A DNA stretch of 61,963 nucleotides from Ruminococcus sp. (GTDB lineage Bacteria; Bacillota; Clostridia; Oscillospirales; Acutalibacteraceae), in contig JAFLSJ010000003.1 in NCBI GenBank assembly GCA_022511005.1, positions 1 through 61,963 on the forward strand. Direction: 5' to 3'. Numbering within the stretch: the stretch's first letter is position 1; each line of letters begins with the position of its first letter. Positions 10,248 to 20,600 of the stretch are shown here, one piece after another. Below the pieces are notes generated by a model, which was given only the letters and a program-made list of their open reading frames with translations, was not told the DNA's origin and did no database searches. A program made the position numbers and the translations under genes.

Positions 10248-11705
10248 ATGACGAAGATAAAAACATTTTTATTAAGCAATTCTAATTTTCGCATATGCTA
10301 TATAATAGATTTGTTTCTTTGTAATCTTGCTTATGTACAAATTCCTGCTTATGTTTTGCTTGTTTTTATGTTCATTTGGGGAGTAGTGCTTTCTTGTATA
10401 AAGCAAAAGCAGAATAATACATTTTCTAAAATGCGGTTCGGCATCTGGATAGGAGCATTTTTAGTTTGCAATTTAATTACTATGCTGATTAATTTTTCAG
10501 TTATGATATTAACCAGCTTTGTTATGTTGTTGCATATGTTAATATGTTTTATGCTTTTTTACGGTATGCACACAGAGGAAAATGTAAACATAAAAGAGGA
10601 ATTTTATAAAATTTGTAAGGCTGTTATTTATCTTACAACAATTTTAGGAATTATCGGAATTACCTGCTTGCTATGCGGAGTTTCCTATGACTCCAAAGAA
10701 TTTACTTGGATTAAATTTATTATTTATGAAAACAGATTTACGGGAGTTTATGTAAATCCCAATATTTTAGGATTTATATCGGTAGTTTCTCTTGTTTGCT
10801 GTCATATGGTAATGAAAGAGGACTTTTATGTTGAAGCAAAGCAAAACAGAGTGAGCAGAATTTGGGTGTTTACCTGTTTGGGAATAGATGTGTTTTCCCT
10901 TGTATTGTGCGATTCCAACGCTTCATTAGTTTTGGTAATCGGTTATGTAATTGCTTATGCAGTTTATAAGCTTTTTTCTGCGGAAAAACATTTAAGTGCA
11001 AAGCAAATAATAGTGAAAACTCTTGCACTCTGTATTGTGGGACTGTTTGTAGTAAGCTCATCGCTTTTGTTCAGAACAATATGCCAGAGGGGGTTTGCAT
11101 CTGTTATAAATTCAAATTTAACTTCAATGGTATTTATTTCAGAAAGTGATGTAAAAACATCAAATGAAGTATCAGAATCGGGAGAAGAAATAGTAACCTT
11201 TACCCATAAAAATAAAAATCTTGACAGCGGAAGATTCAAGCTTGCCAGAGAATCAGTAAACCTGTTTAAAATATCGCCCTTTATCGGAATAAGCAACGGC
11301 AATATTGTTTTATACAGCGATGAATTTTCCGACGGTGTTTTAAGCTTTTCGTACCATTATTCGGATTTACATAACGGATATCTTACGCTTCTTGTATCAA
11401 CAGGCTTGTTAGGATTTGTTATTTTTGCAACCTTCGGATTCAGGTTTGCAAAGCACATAGCTCAGCATTTGTTTAAATCAAAAGTTTCATTGCAACAGGA
11501 TATTTATCCCTGCTTGTTCAGCTTTTTGTGTGCATATCTCGTATACGCCATGTTTGAAAAAGCACTTTTGTATGATATTTCATTTATGGTGCTTTGGTTC
11601 TGGCTTTTAATGGGAGTAGTAAGCACATATCTTAATAAATATGAGCCTGTTTACGATTCACAATACATCATTTATAAAAAGAGATTAAGAAGAAATATCT
11701 TCTGA
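10248..11705 (+). CDS. O-antigen ligase / polymerase-like membrane protein
   Basis: This is a 485-residue polytopic membrane protein with roughly ten hydrophobic segments and a large external loop (about residues 285-380). That loop ends at DLHNGYLTLLVSTGLLG, the His-Asn motif typical of the Wzy/WaaL (O-antigen ligase) superfamily. These proteins polymerise or transfer lipid-linked glycans outside the membrane. ATG 10248 is chosen because AGGAG precedes it; an upstream in-frame start at 10215 overlaps the previous gene and has no such site. It probably works with the sugar transferase before it. The rest of a normal polysaccharide cluster (flippase, other transferases) is missing here. Confidence 0.75.
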   Translation: MTKIKTFLLSNSNFRICYIIDLFLCNLAYVQIPAYVLLVFMFIWGVVLSCIKQKQNNTFSKMRFGIWIGAFLVCNLITMLINFSVMILTSFVMLLHMLICFMLFYGMHTEENVNIKEEFYKICKAVIYLTTILGIIGITCLLCGVSYDSKEFTWIKFIIYENRFTGVYVNPNILGFISVVSLVCCHMVMKEDFYVEAKQNRVSRIWVFTCLGIDVFSLVLCDSNASLVLVIGYVIAYAVYKLFSAEKHLSAKQIIVKTLALCIVGLFVVSSSLLFRTICQRGFASVINSNLTSMVFISESDVKTSNEVSESGEEIVTFTHKNKNLDSGRFKLARESVNLFKISPFIGISNGNIVLYSDEFSDGVLSFSYHYSDLHNGYLTLLVSTGLLGFVIFATFGFRFAKHIAQHLFKSKVSLQQDIYPCLFSFLCAYLVYAMFEKALLYDISFMVLWFWLLMGVVSTYLNKYEPVYDSQYIIYKKRLRRNIF

Positions 11706-11747
11706 TTTTGTAGGTTTTTCTTGTATATTTCTATATATTGGGTTATA

Positions 11748-11785
11748 ATATACCATAAGCAATGGCTTGTGGTATATATTTTTTT
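11748..11785 (+). terminator. Terminator of the polysaccharide pair
   Basis: ATATACCATAAGC pairs with GCTTGTGGTATAT around AATG, followed by seven T. It lies 12 bases before the nadE start. Confidence 0.85.
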
Positions 11786-11796
11786 AGGAGATACTT

Positions 11797-13722
11797 ATGA
11801 ATTACGGGTTTTTAAGAGTGGCGGCGGCAACACCTAAGATAAGGGTTACCGATTGTAAGGGTAACGGAGCAAAAATAATAGAGATGATTAAAGAGGCCTG
11901 CAATAACAGTGCTTCGGTAATTGCTTTTCCGGAGCTTTGCATTTCAGGCTATACCTGCGGAGATTTGTTTTTGCAAAAGGCTTTGCTTAAATCAAGCGAG
12001 GAAACTCTTGAAGAAATATTGTCCCAAACAAAGAATTTGAATATTATATCATTAATAGGCATTGCCGTTCCATGCGGAGAAGCTTTATATAACTGTGTTG
12101 CAGTGTGCTTAAAGGGCAAGCTTTTAGCCTTAATTCCTAAAATAAATATCCCAAATTATACAGAATTTTATGAGCAAAGGCATTTTTCATCGGGAAAAGA
12201 TTTATCTGTTGAGGAGTTTGTTTTTGCAAATCAAAAAACTGTTCTTTCTTCAAATATAGTATTTGCATCAAAGGATAATAAAGAATTTCGTTTTGCAGTG
12301 GAAATTTGCGAGGATCTGTGGGTTGCAAATTCACCCTCAATAAACTTAGCACAAAACGGAAAAGCATTGTTGATTTTTAATTCATCTACAAGCGATGATG
12401 TAATCGGAAAAGCTGAGTATAGAAAAAACCTTGTAAAAATGCAGAGCGGAAAGTTGTGCTGCGGATATATTTTTGCAGCTTCAGGCTATGGTGAAAGCAC
12501 AACCGATATGGTATTTTCGGGGCAGGACATAATTTGTGAAAATGCAGTTGTACTTGCAGAAAGTAAGCGTTTTACAACAGGTATAACTTACGGCGAAATT
12601 GATTTGGAACGTCTTGACAGCGAAAGAAGAAGGCTGAATACTTTCCACTGTGACCCTGAAGAAAGCAAAAAAATAAAGAAAATTGAATTTTCACTCAAGG
12701 TTAAAAATTTTGATTTAACAAGAGAAATTTCCAAAACTCCCTTTGTTCCAAGCTCTAAATCAGACCTTGAAAGCAGATGTGAGGAAATTCTGTCAATTCA
12801 GGCAACAGGTCTTGCAACAAGGCTTGAGCATACGGGAATAAATAAAGTTGTATTAGGATTGTCAGGGGGACTTGACAGCACTCTTGCACTTATAGTTTGT
12901 GTTCACGCATTTGATATGCTTAAAATAGACAGAAAAAATATTTTAGCTGTTACAATGCCCTGCTTCGGCACTACAAAACGCACAAAATCAAATGCAGAAA
13001 AGCTGGCAGAAGCATATGAGGTATCTTTTCAGGAGATTAATATAACAAAATCGGTACAACAGCACTTTGAGGATATCGGACAGAGCGAAAGCGTTCACGA
13101 TATTACCTATGAAAACTGTCAGGCAAGAGAGAGAACTCAGGTACTTATGGATCTTTCAAATAAAGAAGGTGCATTGGTAATCGGTACAGGCGACTTGTCA
13201 GAGCTTGCCTTAGGCTGGGCAACGTATAACGGCGACCATATGTCAATGTATGCGGTAAACTGTTCAGTGCCTAAAACACTTGTAAGATATTTAACAGCCT
13301 ATGAAGCGTCAAAATCAATGGATAATTTAAAGGCAATTTTGCTTGATGTACTTGATACTCCTGTAAGTCCTGAGCTTTTGCCTCCTGAAAAGGACGGTAC
13401 GATAGCACAAAAAACAGAAGATGTTGTTGGTCCATATGAGCTTCACGATTTCTTCTTGTATTATTTTGTCCGTTTCGGATATACGCCGGCTAAGATTTTT
13501 TATCTTGCAAACCTTGCCTTTGACGGTGAATATGATAAAGACATAATTAAAAAGTGGCTAATTACATTTTTAAGAAGATTTTTCAGTCAGCAGTTTAAGC
13601 GTTCCTGTCTTCCTGACGGACCGAAAGTTGGTTCCGTTACATTATCTCCCAGAGGGGATTTCAGAATGCCCAGCGACGCTTTATCAAAACTATGGATTGA
13701 AGAACTTGAAAATATATACTAA
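11797..13722 (+). CDS. nadE: Glutamine-dependent NAD+ synthetase
   Basis: This cytoplasmic enzyme carries out the last step of NAD synthesis, amidating deamido-NAD with ammonia released from glutamine. It has 641 residues in two domains. The N-terminal nitrilase-type glutaminase shows the triad Glu46 (AFPELCISGY), Lys115 (IPKINIPNY) and Cys171 (EICEDLW). The C-terminal ATP-pyrophosphatase synthase holds the P-loop LSGGLDS at about 355-361 and GTGDLSELALGWATYNGDH near 465. The ribosome-binding site is AGGAGA. The stop codon overlaps the arm of an inverted-repeat element. A pnuC-type transporter at 50138 may feed the same pathway. Confidence 0.96.
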   Translation: MNYGFLRVAAATPKIRVTDCKGNGAKIIEMIKEACNNSASVIAFPELCISGYTCGDLFLQKALLKSSEETLEEILSQTKNLNIISLIGIAVPCGEALYNCVAVCLKGKLLALIPKINIPNYTEFYEQRHFSSGKDLSVEEFVFANQKTVLSSNIVFASKDNKEFRFAVEICEDLWVANSPSINLAQNGKALLIFNSSTSDDVIGKAEYRKNLVKMQSGKLCCGYIFAASGYGESTTDMVFSGQDIICENAVVLAESKRFTTGITYGEIDLERLDSERRRLNTFHCDPEESKKIKKIEFSLKVKNFDLTREISKTPFVPSSKSDLESRCEEILSIQATGLATRLEHTGINKVVLGLSGGLDSTLALIVCVHAFDMLKIDRKNILAVTMPCFGTTKRTKSNAEKLAEAYEVSFQEINITKSVQQHFEDIGQSESVHDITYENCQARERTQVLMDLSNKEGALVIGTGDLSELALGWATYNGDHMSMYAVNCSVPKTLVRYLTAYEASKSMDNLKAILLDVLDTPVSPELLPPEKDGTIAQKTEDVVGPYELHDFFLYYFVRFGYTPAKIFYLANLAFDGEYDKDIIKKWLITFLRRFFSQQFKRSCLPDGPKVGSVTLSPRGDFRMPSDALSKLWIEELENIY

Positions 13723-13850
13723 ACACCAATTAAAAATGGATATCTTTTAGGCATATTTTGCGCAATGCATCGCGCCCTTTCTTCGGTATGGCGCTTGTCC
13801 GGTACAAAATCTGCTCTAAAATCCTATCTCATTTTCAATCAGTGTTTAGT
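13718..13850. repeat. 133-bp inverted-repeat element touching the nadE stop
   Basis: ACTAAACAC at 13718 and GTGTTTAGT at 13842 are exact complements. Imperfect pairing continues inwards for about 45 bases per side, through AATTAAAAATG / CATTTTCAAT and TTTTAG / CTAAAA. The nadE stop codon is inside the left arm. It may be a MITE or a long 3'-UTR hairpin. Confidence 0.7.
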
Positions 13851-13880
13851 ATTATAATAAATATAATATCGGTGATTACA

Positions 13881-14366
13881 TTGAAACTTTATATAAACAG
13901 AGATATTTCTTCTGTTACTTCTCGTTTTGTAGTTTATGATGAGCTTTGCAGAGAAAAATATATAGTTACCTCATCAAATAAGTCATTGGAAAAGCTGAAA
14001 ATTACAGATTTAAATGGCAATGTTGTTACAAAAATAAGTCGCTTGCCATTGCCCCTTCTTAATGCTTATTCAATCACAAACGGCAAAAAGAATATAAAGT
14101 TCATTTTAAATCCTGCGAAAAATGCCGAAAACTGTTATTATTACGGTATAAGCTGGCATATTCGAGGCAGGGTGTTTACAAAGTCATTCGATATATTAGA
14201 CGTAGATAATTCTCTTATAGCAACACAGATACGCAGTTTTGAAAAATGTGTTGACGGCTATGAGTTGAATATAATTTCTGAAGAATTTGAGCAGTTTTGC
14301 CTTGCCAGTGCAGTATGCGTAAATTTAACTGCAACAATAAGCAATCCTGCCTTGCAGACGGTATAA
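13881..14366 (+). CDS. LURP-one-related (tubby-C-like) protein
   Basis: I read the start as TTG 13881, preceded by GGTGAT; a longer reading from 13758 would translate the inverted-repeat element and is unlikely. The 161-residue protein is soluble and strand-rich. The order YDELCREKYIV, LKITDLNGNVVTKI, LPLLNAYSI, WHIRGRVFTKSFDILD and VDGYELNI matches the repeating beta-hairpin pattern of LURP-one/YxjI proteins, which share the tubby C-terminal fold and may bind lipid. Family placement comes from pattern memory only. It sits 17 bases before the Lrp-type regulator, probably in the same transcript. Confidence 0.6.
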   Translation: MKLYINRDISSVTSRFVVYDELCREKYIVTSSNKSLEKLKITDLNGNVVTKISRLPLPLLNAYSITNGKKNIKFILNPAKNAENCYYYGISWHIRGRVFTKSFDILDVDNSLIATQIRSFEKCVDGYELNIISEEFEQFCLASAVCVNLTATISNPALQTV

Positions 14367-14383
14367 ATTACGGAGGTATAAAA

Positions 14384-14866
14384 ATGGATAAACTACTTGA
14401 AATTTTAAGTCAAAATTCTGATTTTACAAATGAGGAGCTTGCTTCAATGCTAAATGAGCCGGAGGATTATATCGCCGCTCAAATTAAAGAGTATCATTCT
14501 CGCGGAATTATAAAAGGTTACCACGCAACAATAAATTGGGAGAAAGTATCTGACGCAGATGTAACTGCAATTATTGAACTGAAAGTAACTCCAAAGCCGG
14601 AATCAGGTTTTGATGAAATGGCAAAAAGAGTTATGGAATACAGCGAAGTAAAAAGCGTTTATCTTATGGCAGGCTCATATGACTTTGCAATTTTTGTAGA
14701 GGGAAGCACAATTCAGGAAGTATCAGCTTTTGTTTCCAAAAAGCTTTCGGCTCTTGACGGTGTTATTTCAACTGCAACCCATTTTATGCTCAAGTGTTAT
14801 AAGGAACACGGAGTACCTCTTGTAGACTTCGGAGAAGACACTGATAAAAGGAGTTTAATACTGTGA
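14384..14866 (+). CDS. Lrp/AsnC family transcriptional regulator
   Basis: The 160-residue protein has a short N-terminal winged helix-turn-helix (residues 1-45: FTNEELASMLNEPEDYIAAQIKEYHSRGIIKGYHA). The C-terminal RAM ligand-binding domain contains VKSVYLMAGSYDFAIFVEG near residue 86, the usual effector site. Such proteins bind amino acids and regulate their metabolism. ATG 14384 follows CGGAGG. It overlaps the next gene, an aminotransferase, by four bases (GTGA), so the two are translationally coupled. The likely role is control of amino-acid turnover, perhaps of this operon itself. Confidence 0.9.
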   Translation: MDKLLEILSQNSDFTNEELASMLNEPEDYIAAQIKEYHSRGIIKGYHATINWEKVSDADVTAIIELKVTPKPESGFDEMAKRVMEYSEVKSVYLMAGSYDFAIFVEGSTIQEVSAFVSKKLSALDGVISTATHFMLKCYKEHGVPLVDFGEDTDKRSLIL

Positions 14867-16044
14867 TAGATTACGATAATATACTTAACGGCACTATCAG
14901 AGAAGTTAAACCCTCGGGAATAAGAAAATTCTTTGATATTGCCAACGAAATGGATAATGTAATATCCCTTTCAATAGGTGAGCCTGATTTTAAAACTCCC
15001 TGGCATATAAGAGAAGCAGGTATAGACTCACTTGAAAAGGGAAGAACATGGTATACCCCGAACAGAGGCTTTGGAGAGTTAAGAGAAGAAATTGTAAAGT
15101 ATTATAAAAGAAAATTTAATGTGGATTATTTGCCTGATACGGAAGTCTTGGTAACGGTAGGCGGCAGTGAAGCAATAGATTTAGCTTTGAGATGTATGGT
15201 GGAAAAGGGCGATGAAGTACTGATTCCCCAACCCTCATTTGTGTGCTATGAACCTCTTACAGTAATGGCAGGAGGCAAGCCTGTTTTAATTGAAACAAAG
15301 CAGGAAAATAATTTCCGCTTAACTGCACAGGAATTAGAAGAAAACATTACAGATAAAACAAAGCTTTTAATACTTCCTTTTCCCAATAACCCAACAGGCG
15401 CTATTATGAGAAAAGAAGATTTAGAAGCAATTATCCCGATTATAGAAAAGTATAATTTGTTTGTGCTTTCAGATGAAATTTACGCCGAGCTTACATACGG
15501 AGAAAAACAGCATATTTCCATTGCCTCATTTGAAAATATGAGGGAGAGAACCGTTGTAATAAACGGTTTTTCAAAGGCATATGCAATGACAGGCTGGCGT
15601 TTAGGCTATGCTTTAGGACCTTATCAGATTATAGACCAAATGACAAAGCTTCATCAATACGGAATAATGTCATCTCCCACAACAGCCCAGTATGCGGCTA
15701 TTGAAGCGCTTAAAAACGGCGATAAAGATATAGAAAAAATGCGCAGTGAATATGATATGAGAAGAAGATTTCTTTTAAGCCGTTTTGAAAAAATCGGTTT
15801 TGAATGTTTTGAACCCTTCGGCGCATTTTATGCATTCCCCTGTATTAAATCTACAGGACTTTCGTCGGAAGAATTCTGTACTGCTTTAATTAAAGAAAAA
15901 CACGTTGCCCTTGTTCCCGGAAACGCATTTGGCGAAAGCGGAGATGGTTATGTAAGAGTTTCTTACTCATATTCTTTACAGCACTTAAAAGAAGCACTGG
16001 GAAGAATTGAGGAATTTGTAAAGGAATTAAAAAATGGAAATTAA
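14863..16044 (+). CDS. Pyridoxal-phosphate aminotransferase, class I/II
   Basis: This 393-residue fold-type I aminotransferase starts at GTG, with AAAAGGAG upstream. Landmarks are the N-terminal SIGEPDFKTPWHI near residue 37, the PLP-contacting NNPTGA near 176, SDEIYAEL near 206, the Schiff-base lysine in NGFSKAYAMTGWRLGY near 236, and a C-terminal arginine in DGYVRVSYS. It most resembles the PatA/aromatic-aspartate aminotransferase group often paired with an Lrp regulator in Clostridia. The exact amino-acid substrate cannot be told. Its end overlaps ispE by 11 bases. Confidence 0.88.
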   Translation: MIDYDNILNGTIREVKPSGIRKFFDIANEMDNVISLSIGEPDFKTPWHIREAGIDSLEKGRTWYTPNRGFGELREEIVKYYKRKFNVDYLPDTEVLVTVGGSEAIDLALRCMVEKGDEVLIPQPSFVCYEPLTVMAGGKPVLIETKQENNFRLTAQELEENITDKTKLLILPFPNNPTGAIMRKEDLEAIIPIIEKYNLFVLSDEIYAELTYGEKQHISIASFENMRERTVVINGFSKAYAMTGWRLGYALGPYQIIDQMTKLHQYGIMSSPTTAQYAAIEALKNGDKDIEKMRSEYDMRRRFLLSRFEKIGFECFEPFGAFYAFPCIKSTGLSSEEFCTALIKEKHVALVPGNAFGESGDGYVRVSYSYSLQHLKEALGRIEEFVKELKNGN

Positions 16045-16906
16045 AGTTAATGCTCCTGCAAAAATAAACCTGTCTCTTGATATTTTAAAACGCCGTGCGG
16101 ACGGTTATCACGATGTATCTATGGTTATGCAGACAATAGATTTGTACGATACTGTAACCGTAACCGAGAACGCCAGCAAAGAGATAACAATTTCCTGTGA
16201 TTATGAGGGAGTTCCCTGTGATAAAACAAATATTGCATATAAAGCGGCAGACTTGTTTTTTAATTATACAAGAATTGAAAATCCGGGAATACATATAAAC
16301 ATTGATAAAAAAATCCCAACACAGGCAGGTATGGCAGGAGGAAGTACAGACGGTGCAGCGGTAATAGTCGCTTTAAATAAAATGTTCAATACTTATCTTC
16401 CTGTAAAAACTATGAAAGAAATCGGTGCAAGATTCGGTGCAGATGTGCCTTTTTGTATTGAGGGCGGAACACAGCTTGCAACAGGTATAGGTACTGATTT
16501 AAAAAAGATACCCTCTTTTCCTGATTGCTATATTGTTATCTGTAAGCCGCCTGTGTCTGTTTCAACAGCGGAGGCCTACGCTCTTTGCGATAAAATGAAC
16601 TTTACCCATCCACCCTTTACAAAAGAACTTGTAAAAGCAATTTATATGAGAGATATTTACCTTATCACCTCAACTCTTTATAACGATTTTGAAGTCGCTC
16701 TTGATTTGGAAGAAGTAAAGAATGTTAAACGTATTATGTATAAATGTAAGTCAAACGGTGCTTGTATGACAGGCTCCGGTTCTGCGGCTTTCGGTATTTT
16801 TACTTCTAAGAAGAAAGCGGAAAAATGCGTTTTAAAGCTTAAAGAGCAATATAACGAAGTATTTTTGTGTAAGCCTGTTAAAGAAGGCTGTAAAATTGTT
16901 GATTAA
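16034..16906 (+). CDS. ispE: 4-diphosphocytidyl-2-C-methyl-D-erythritol kinase
   Basis: IspE phosphorylates CDP-methylerythritol in the non-mevalonate (MEP) route to isoprenoids. At 290 residues it is of standard length. The N-terminus NAPAKINLSLDILKRRADGYHDV is the IspE signature, with the catalytic Lys and His. The GHMP-kinase ATP loop reads PTQAGMAGGSTDGAA near residue 96, and the C-terminal motif is MTGSGSAAFGIF near 246. It overlaps the aminotransferase end and is followed by a hairpin terminator at 16915. In many Clostridia ispE lies next to spoIIR-type genes, as here. Confidence 0.95.
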   Translation: MEIKVNAPAKINLSLDILKRRADGYHDVSMVMQTIDLYDTVTVTENASKEITISCDYEGVPCDKTNIAYKAADLFFNYTRIENPGIHINIDKKIPTQAGMAGGSTDGAAVIVALNKMFNTYLPVKTMKEIGARFGADVPFCIEGGTQLATGIGTDLKKIPSFPDCYIVICKPPVSVSTAEAYALCDKMNFTHPPFTKELVKAIYMRDIYLITSTLYNDFEVALDLEEVKNVKRIMYKCKSNGACMTGSGSAAFGIFTSKKKAEKCVLKLKEQYNEVFLCKPVKEGCKIVD

Positions 16907-16914
16907 AATATTTA

Positions 16915-16961
16915 ACACCTGTCCATAATCAAGTTGAAACTTGAAAGGGCAGGTGCTTTTT
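16915..16961 (+). terminator. ispE terminator overlapping the spoIIR ribosome-binding region
   Basis: CACCTGTCC pairs with GGGCAGGTG, with an inner CAAGTT/AACTTG hairpin, and a run of T. The right arm holds the only SD-like sequence of spoIIR, so the hairpin may also limit spoIIR translation from read-through RNA. Confidence 0.75.
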
Positions 16962-17570
16962 ATGAAATTACTTAATTCAAAATTATTGTTTAAATCTTTT
17001 TGCTGTGCTTTTGTACTTACAATTATGCTTACTTTGATTCCATTTGAAGCAAGCTGTCAGGAAATTCAACAGGATGTTTTCAGACTTCATATTCTTGCAA
17101 ATTCAGACAGCGAAGAAGACCAGAGCTTAAAGCTGAAAGTAAGAGATGAAATTTTAAAATATACGGAAAATTTCTATAAATCATCAAACTCAAAGGAAGA
17201 AGCAATTAAAATAACAGCAGAAAATCTCCAGTCAATTGCGAATAAGGCAAAAGAAATAGTTTTTGAAAACGGCTATGACTATCAGGTAAAAGCAAGAGTT
17301 GCAGATGTTTACTTTAATACAAGAACCTATGAAAATGTAATAATGCCGTCAGGAACATATAAGGCTCTGCAAATTGAAATAGGTAATGCTGAGGGTAAAA
17401 ACTGGTGGTGCGTAATGTATCCCTCACTTTGTGTAGGTGCGTCTGCAAACTATCAGGAACTAAAAGACAATATGAATGATAATGAATATAACCTATTAAC
17501 AAAAGAAAAAACAGTATATAAATTTAAAATTATAGAATATTTTGAAAAAATAAAGTCGTTTTTTCTCTAA
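16962..17570 (+). CDS. spoIIR: Stage II sporulation protein R
   Basis: SpoIIR is the forespore-made signalling protein that crosses the septum and triggers SpoIIGA to process pro-sigma-E in the mother cell. The protein is 202 residues from ATG 16962 (TTG 16941 in frame is possible). A hydrophobic secretion segment covers residues 8-26. The family signature VFRLHILANSDSEEDQSLKLKVRDEIL follows at about residue 39. NWWCVMYPSLC, the other conserved block, is near residue 147. A sigma-F promoter is expected but I could not identify one, since the upstream bases form the ispE terminator. The gene supports a spore-forming host. Confidence 0.93.
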   Translation: MKLLNSKLLFKSFCCAFVLTIMLTLIPFEASCQEIQQDVFRLHILANSDSEEDQSLKLKVRDEILKYTENFYKSSNSKEEAIKITAENLQSIANKAKEIVFENGYDYQVKARVADVYFNTRTYENVIMPSGTYKALQIEIGNAEGKNWWCVMYPSLCVGASANYQELKDNMNDNEYNLLTKEKTVYKFKIIEYFEKIKSFFL

Positions 17571-17640
17571 TGAACTGTTTAAGGGACAATAAATATGTTA
17601 TTATAAATACAGAATTCAAAATTAGTATGAGGGGGACACC

Positions 17641-20600
17641 ATGCTTAATTTTATTTTAGGCAAGAGCAGAACAGGCAAAACTTCCTATGTCATAAATCTG
17701 CTTGCAAAGCTTAGTGAAAACGGAAATAAAAAAATTATGATAATTGTACCTGATCAGGTTTCCTTTGATACGGAAAAAAGCTTTCTTAAACTGTTAGGAC
17801 CAAAGCTTTGCAGAAATATTCAGGTGTTTGGTTTTACACGGCTTTGTGATTATATTTTTTCTCAAACAGGCAATTTCAGAAATAATCCAATAGATGACGG
17901 AACAAGAAAAATAATAATGAGCCTTGCAATTGAGCAGGTGTCCGATAATTTAGAGTTGTTTTCTCAGAAAAAGGGCAGGCTTTCTCTGATTGATTTAATG
18001 GTTGCTTCCTATATGGAGTGTGCAAAATGTAATATTACTCCCGATATGCTTTTGGAAACTTCAAAGCTGGTAGATGAAGAAACACTGTCTAAAAAGCTTA
18101 CAGAAACGGCATATATTTTAAAAGCATATGACGCCATTATATCAAATACATATATTGACCCTTGCGAGGATTTAACAAAGGCAGGCGAGATTTTACGGGA
18201 AAACAATATTTTTTCAGATTATATAATAGCCCTTGATTCGTTCAGTAGCTTTACTGCCCAGCAGTATTCTGTTATTGAATGTCTAATGAAAGACAGCAAA
18301 GATTTTTATGTTTCTTTAGCTTTAGATTATAATGAGGTTCTGCCCTCAGACTGTTTTAAAAATGCATTTGATACCCAAAACAAAATTATTAATATGGCTG
18401 AGAAAAATTCCGTAAAAATAAATGAGTCTGTTTTACTTAAAGAAAGTTACATAATAAATTCACAGGAACTTATTTTCTTAGAAGAAAATCTTTATCGAAA
18501 TTCAAAAGAACATTATAAAGAGATTCCTAAGGATCTGCATATTGTTAAATGCAATGATATTTACGAAGAAGCGGAATTTGTTTCAAATAACATAAAAAAG
18601 CTTGTTATTGAAAATAATTACAGATATAAAGAAATTGCCGTAATTTGCAGAAATGCAGAAAAATATAAAAGCTATATTCTTTCTGCACTTACCAAAAATG
18701 ATATTCCTTGCTTTACAGATTATCCCGAAGATATTTATATAAAGCCTGTTATACGCCTTGTGTGCTCTGCATTTTCCTGCATTATAAACAATTTTGAAAG
18801 GGAAGATGTGCTGTCTCTTTTAAAAACAAGTTTAACTGATAATACCTTTGAGGAAATTGCAACTTTTGAAAATTATCTTTTTATCTGGAATATAAACCGC
18901 AATGGTTTTAACAGTGAGTTTGAAAATAACCCGAGAGGTTTTTCTTCTAATTTTTCCGATAATGATAAAGCAGAGCTTAAAATTGCAGAAAAGGTGAGAA
19001 ATTCAGTAATCGCCCCTTTAACTTCTTTTAAAGAAAAATGCAAGGACGCAACAGGAGCAGAAATTTCAAAAGCAGTTTATGAGCTTTTAGTATCATTAAA
19101 TGTACCTGATAGTCTTGATAAACTCTATGATGAGCTTGAAGCACAAGGTAAAATTGACCTTGCCGCACAACAGATAAGACTTTGGAATATTCTGATGACT
19201 GTTCTTGATAAAATGACGGCTGTCCTTGATAATACGAAAATTTCTGCTAAAAAATATTTTGATTTGCTTTCAATTCAGTTTGAAAATGTTCAGATTTCAG
19301 AAATTCCCCAAAGTGTAGACAGCGTTCAGTTTGGCGACGCGCATAAGATCAGACCCGAAGAAATAAAGGCAGTATTTCTTATTGGAGCAAATGAGGGAGA
19401 GTTTCCGGCAGTTTCGTCAACCTCGGGAGTGTTTACGGAAACCGAGCGTAAACAGCTTGCTCTTGTAGATTTACCCTTTGAAAATTCGGCAGAAGAACAG
19501 TCATATTATGAAAAATTCCTTGCATATTCCTGCATTACTGCACCCTCAGAAAAGCTATGGGTGATTTATACTTCATCAAACTCAGAGGGAGATACAGTCG
19601 CCCCCTCAGAATTTGTTGTTGATATTTTAAGTATTTTCCCCCAGATAAAAATTACAGAGCCTGCTTTCGAAAACACAGAAAATAAGCTTTGGTCGGAAAT
19701 ATCAGCTTTTGAATATCTGGCAAGAAATTTTAAAACAAAATCCGATTTTAATAATCAGCTTAAAAAATATTTTTCTGAAAACAAAAAATATTCTTCAAGA
19801 ATTAATACAATCGATAGAGTTTTGGAAAATAAACCTATTAAACTTGAAAATAAAGAAACAGCAGAAAGATTATTCGGCAATAATCTGAATCTGTCCGCTT
19901 CACAAATAGAAAAATTCAACCTTTGTGCATTCCAGTATTTCTGTACATACGGTCTGAGAGTAAAAGACAGACGACCTGCCGCTATAGATAACCTTGAATT
20001 CGGTACAATTACCCACTATATTTTTGAAAAATTCTTAAAAATGCACCCTAAAGAAACCCTGAAAGATTTATCTGTTGATGATATTAAATCCGATATAGAT
20101 AAAATATATGAAGATTATGCCAATGAGAACTTAGGCGGTTTGGAAAATAAAACAAAAAGATTTTTAAACCTTTTTGATAGAATGAAAGAAAACTCCTTTG
20201 AGCTTATAAATCATATGATTTTGGAGCTTTCTCAAAGTGATTTTTCACCTGTGGATTTTGAACTGAAAATCGGCGGAGATATTAAAGCATATACTTTAAA
20301 GTTGCCCACAGGACATAATATTTCCGTTATCGGCAGTGTTGACAGAGTAGATTTAATGGAAAAACAGGGCAATAAATACATTCGTGTTGTAGATTATAAA
20401 ACGGGTAAAAAGGAATTTTCCTTATCTGATGTTTTGTACGGACTTAATTTGCAAATGTTAATTTACCTTCACGCCATTGAGAAAAACGGTATAGAGCGTT
20501 ACGGAAAAAATATTGTACCCTCGGGAATTTTATATTTGTATTCAACTGCTGATCCTGTCAGCTTTGATGTGGGCACAGAACAGAGTAAAATTGATAAAAA

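Noticed and set aside
13758-13880. Longer N-terminus for the LURP-one-like protein
   Set aside because: These codons are inside an inverted-repeat element and have no ribosome-binding site; TTG 13881 does.
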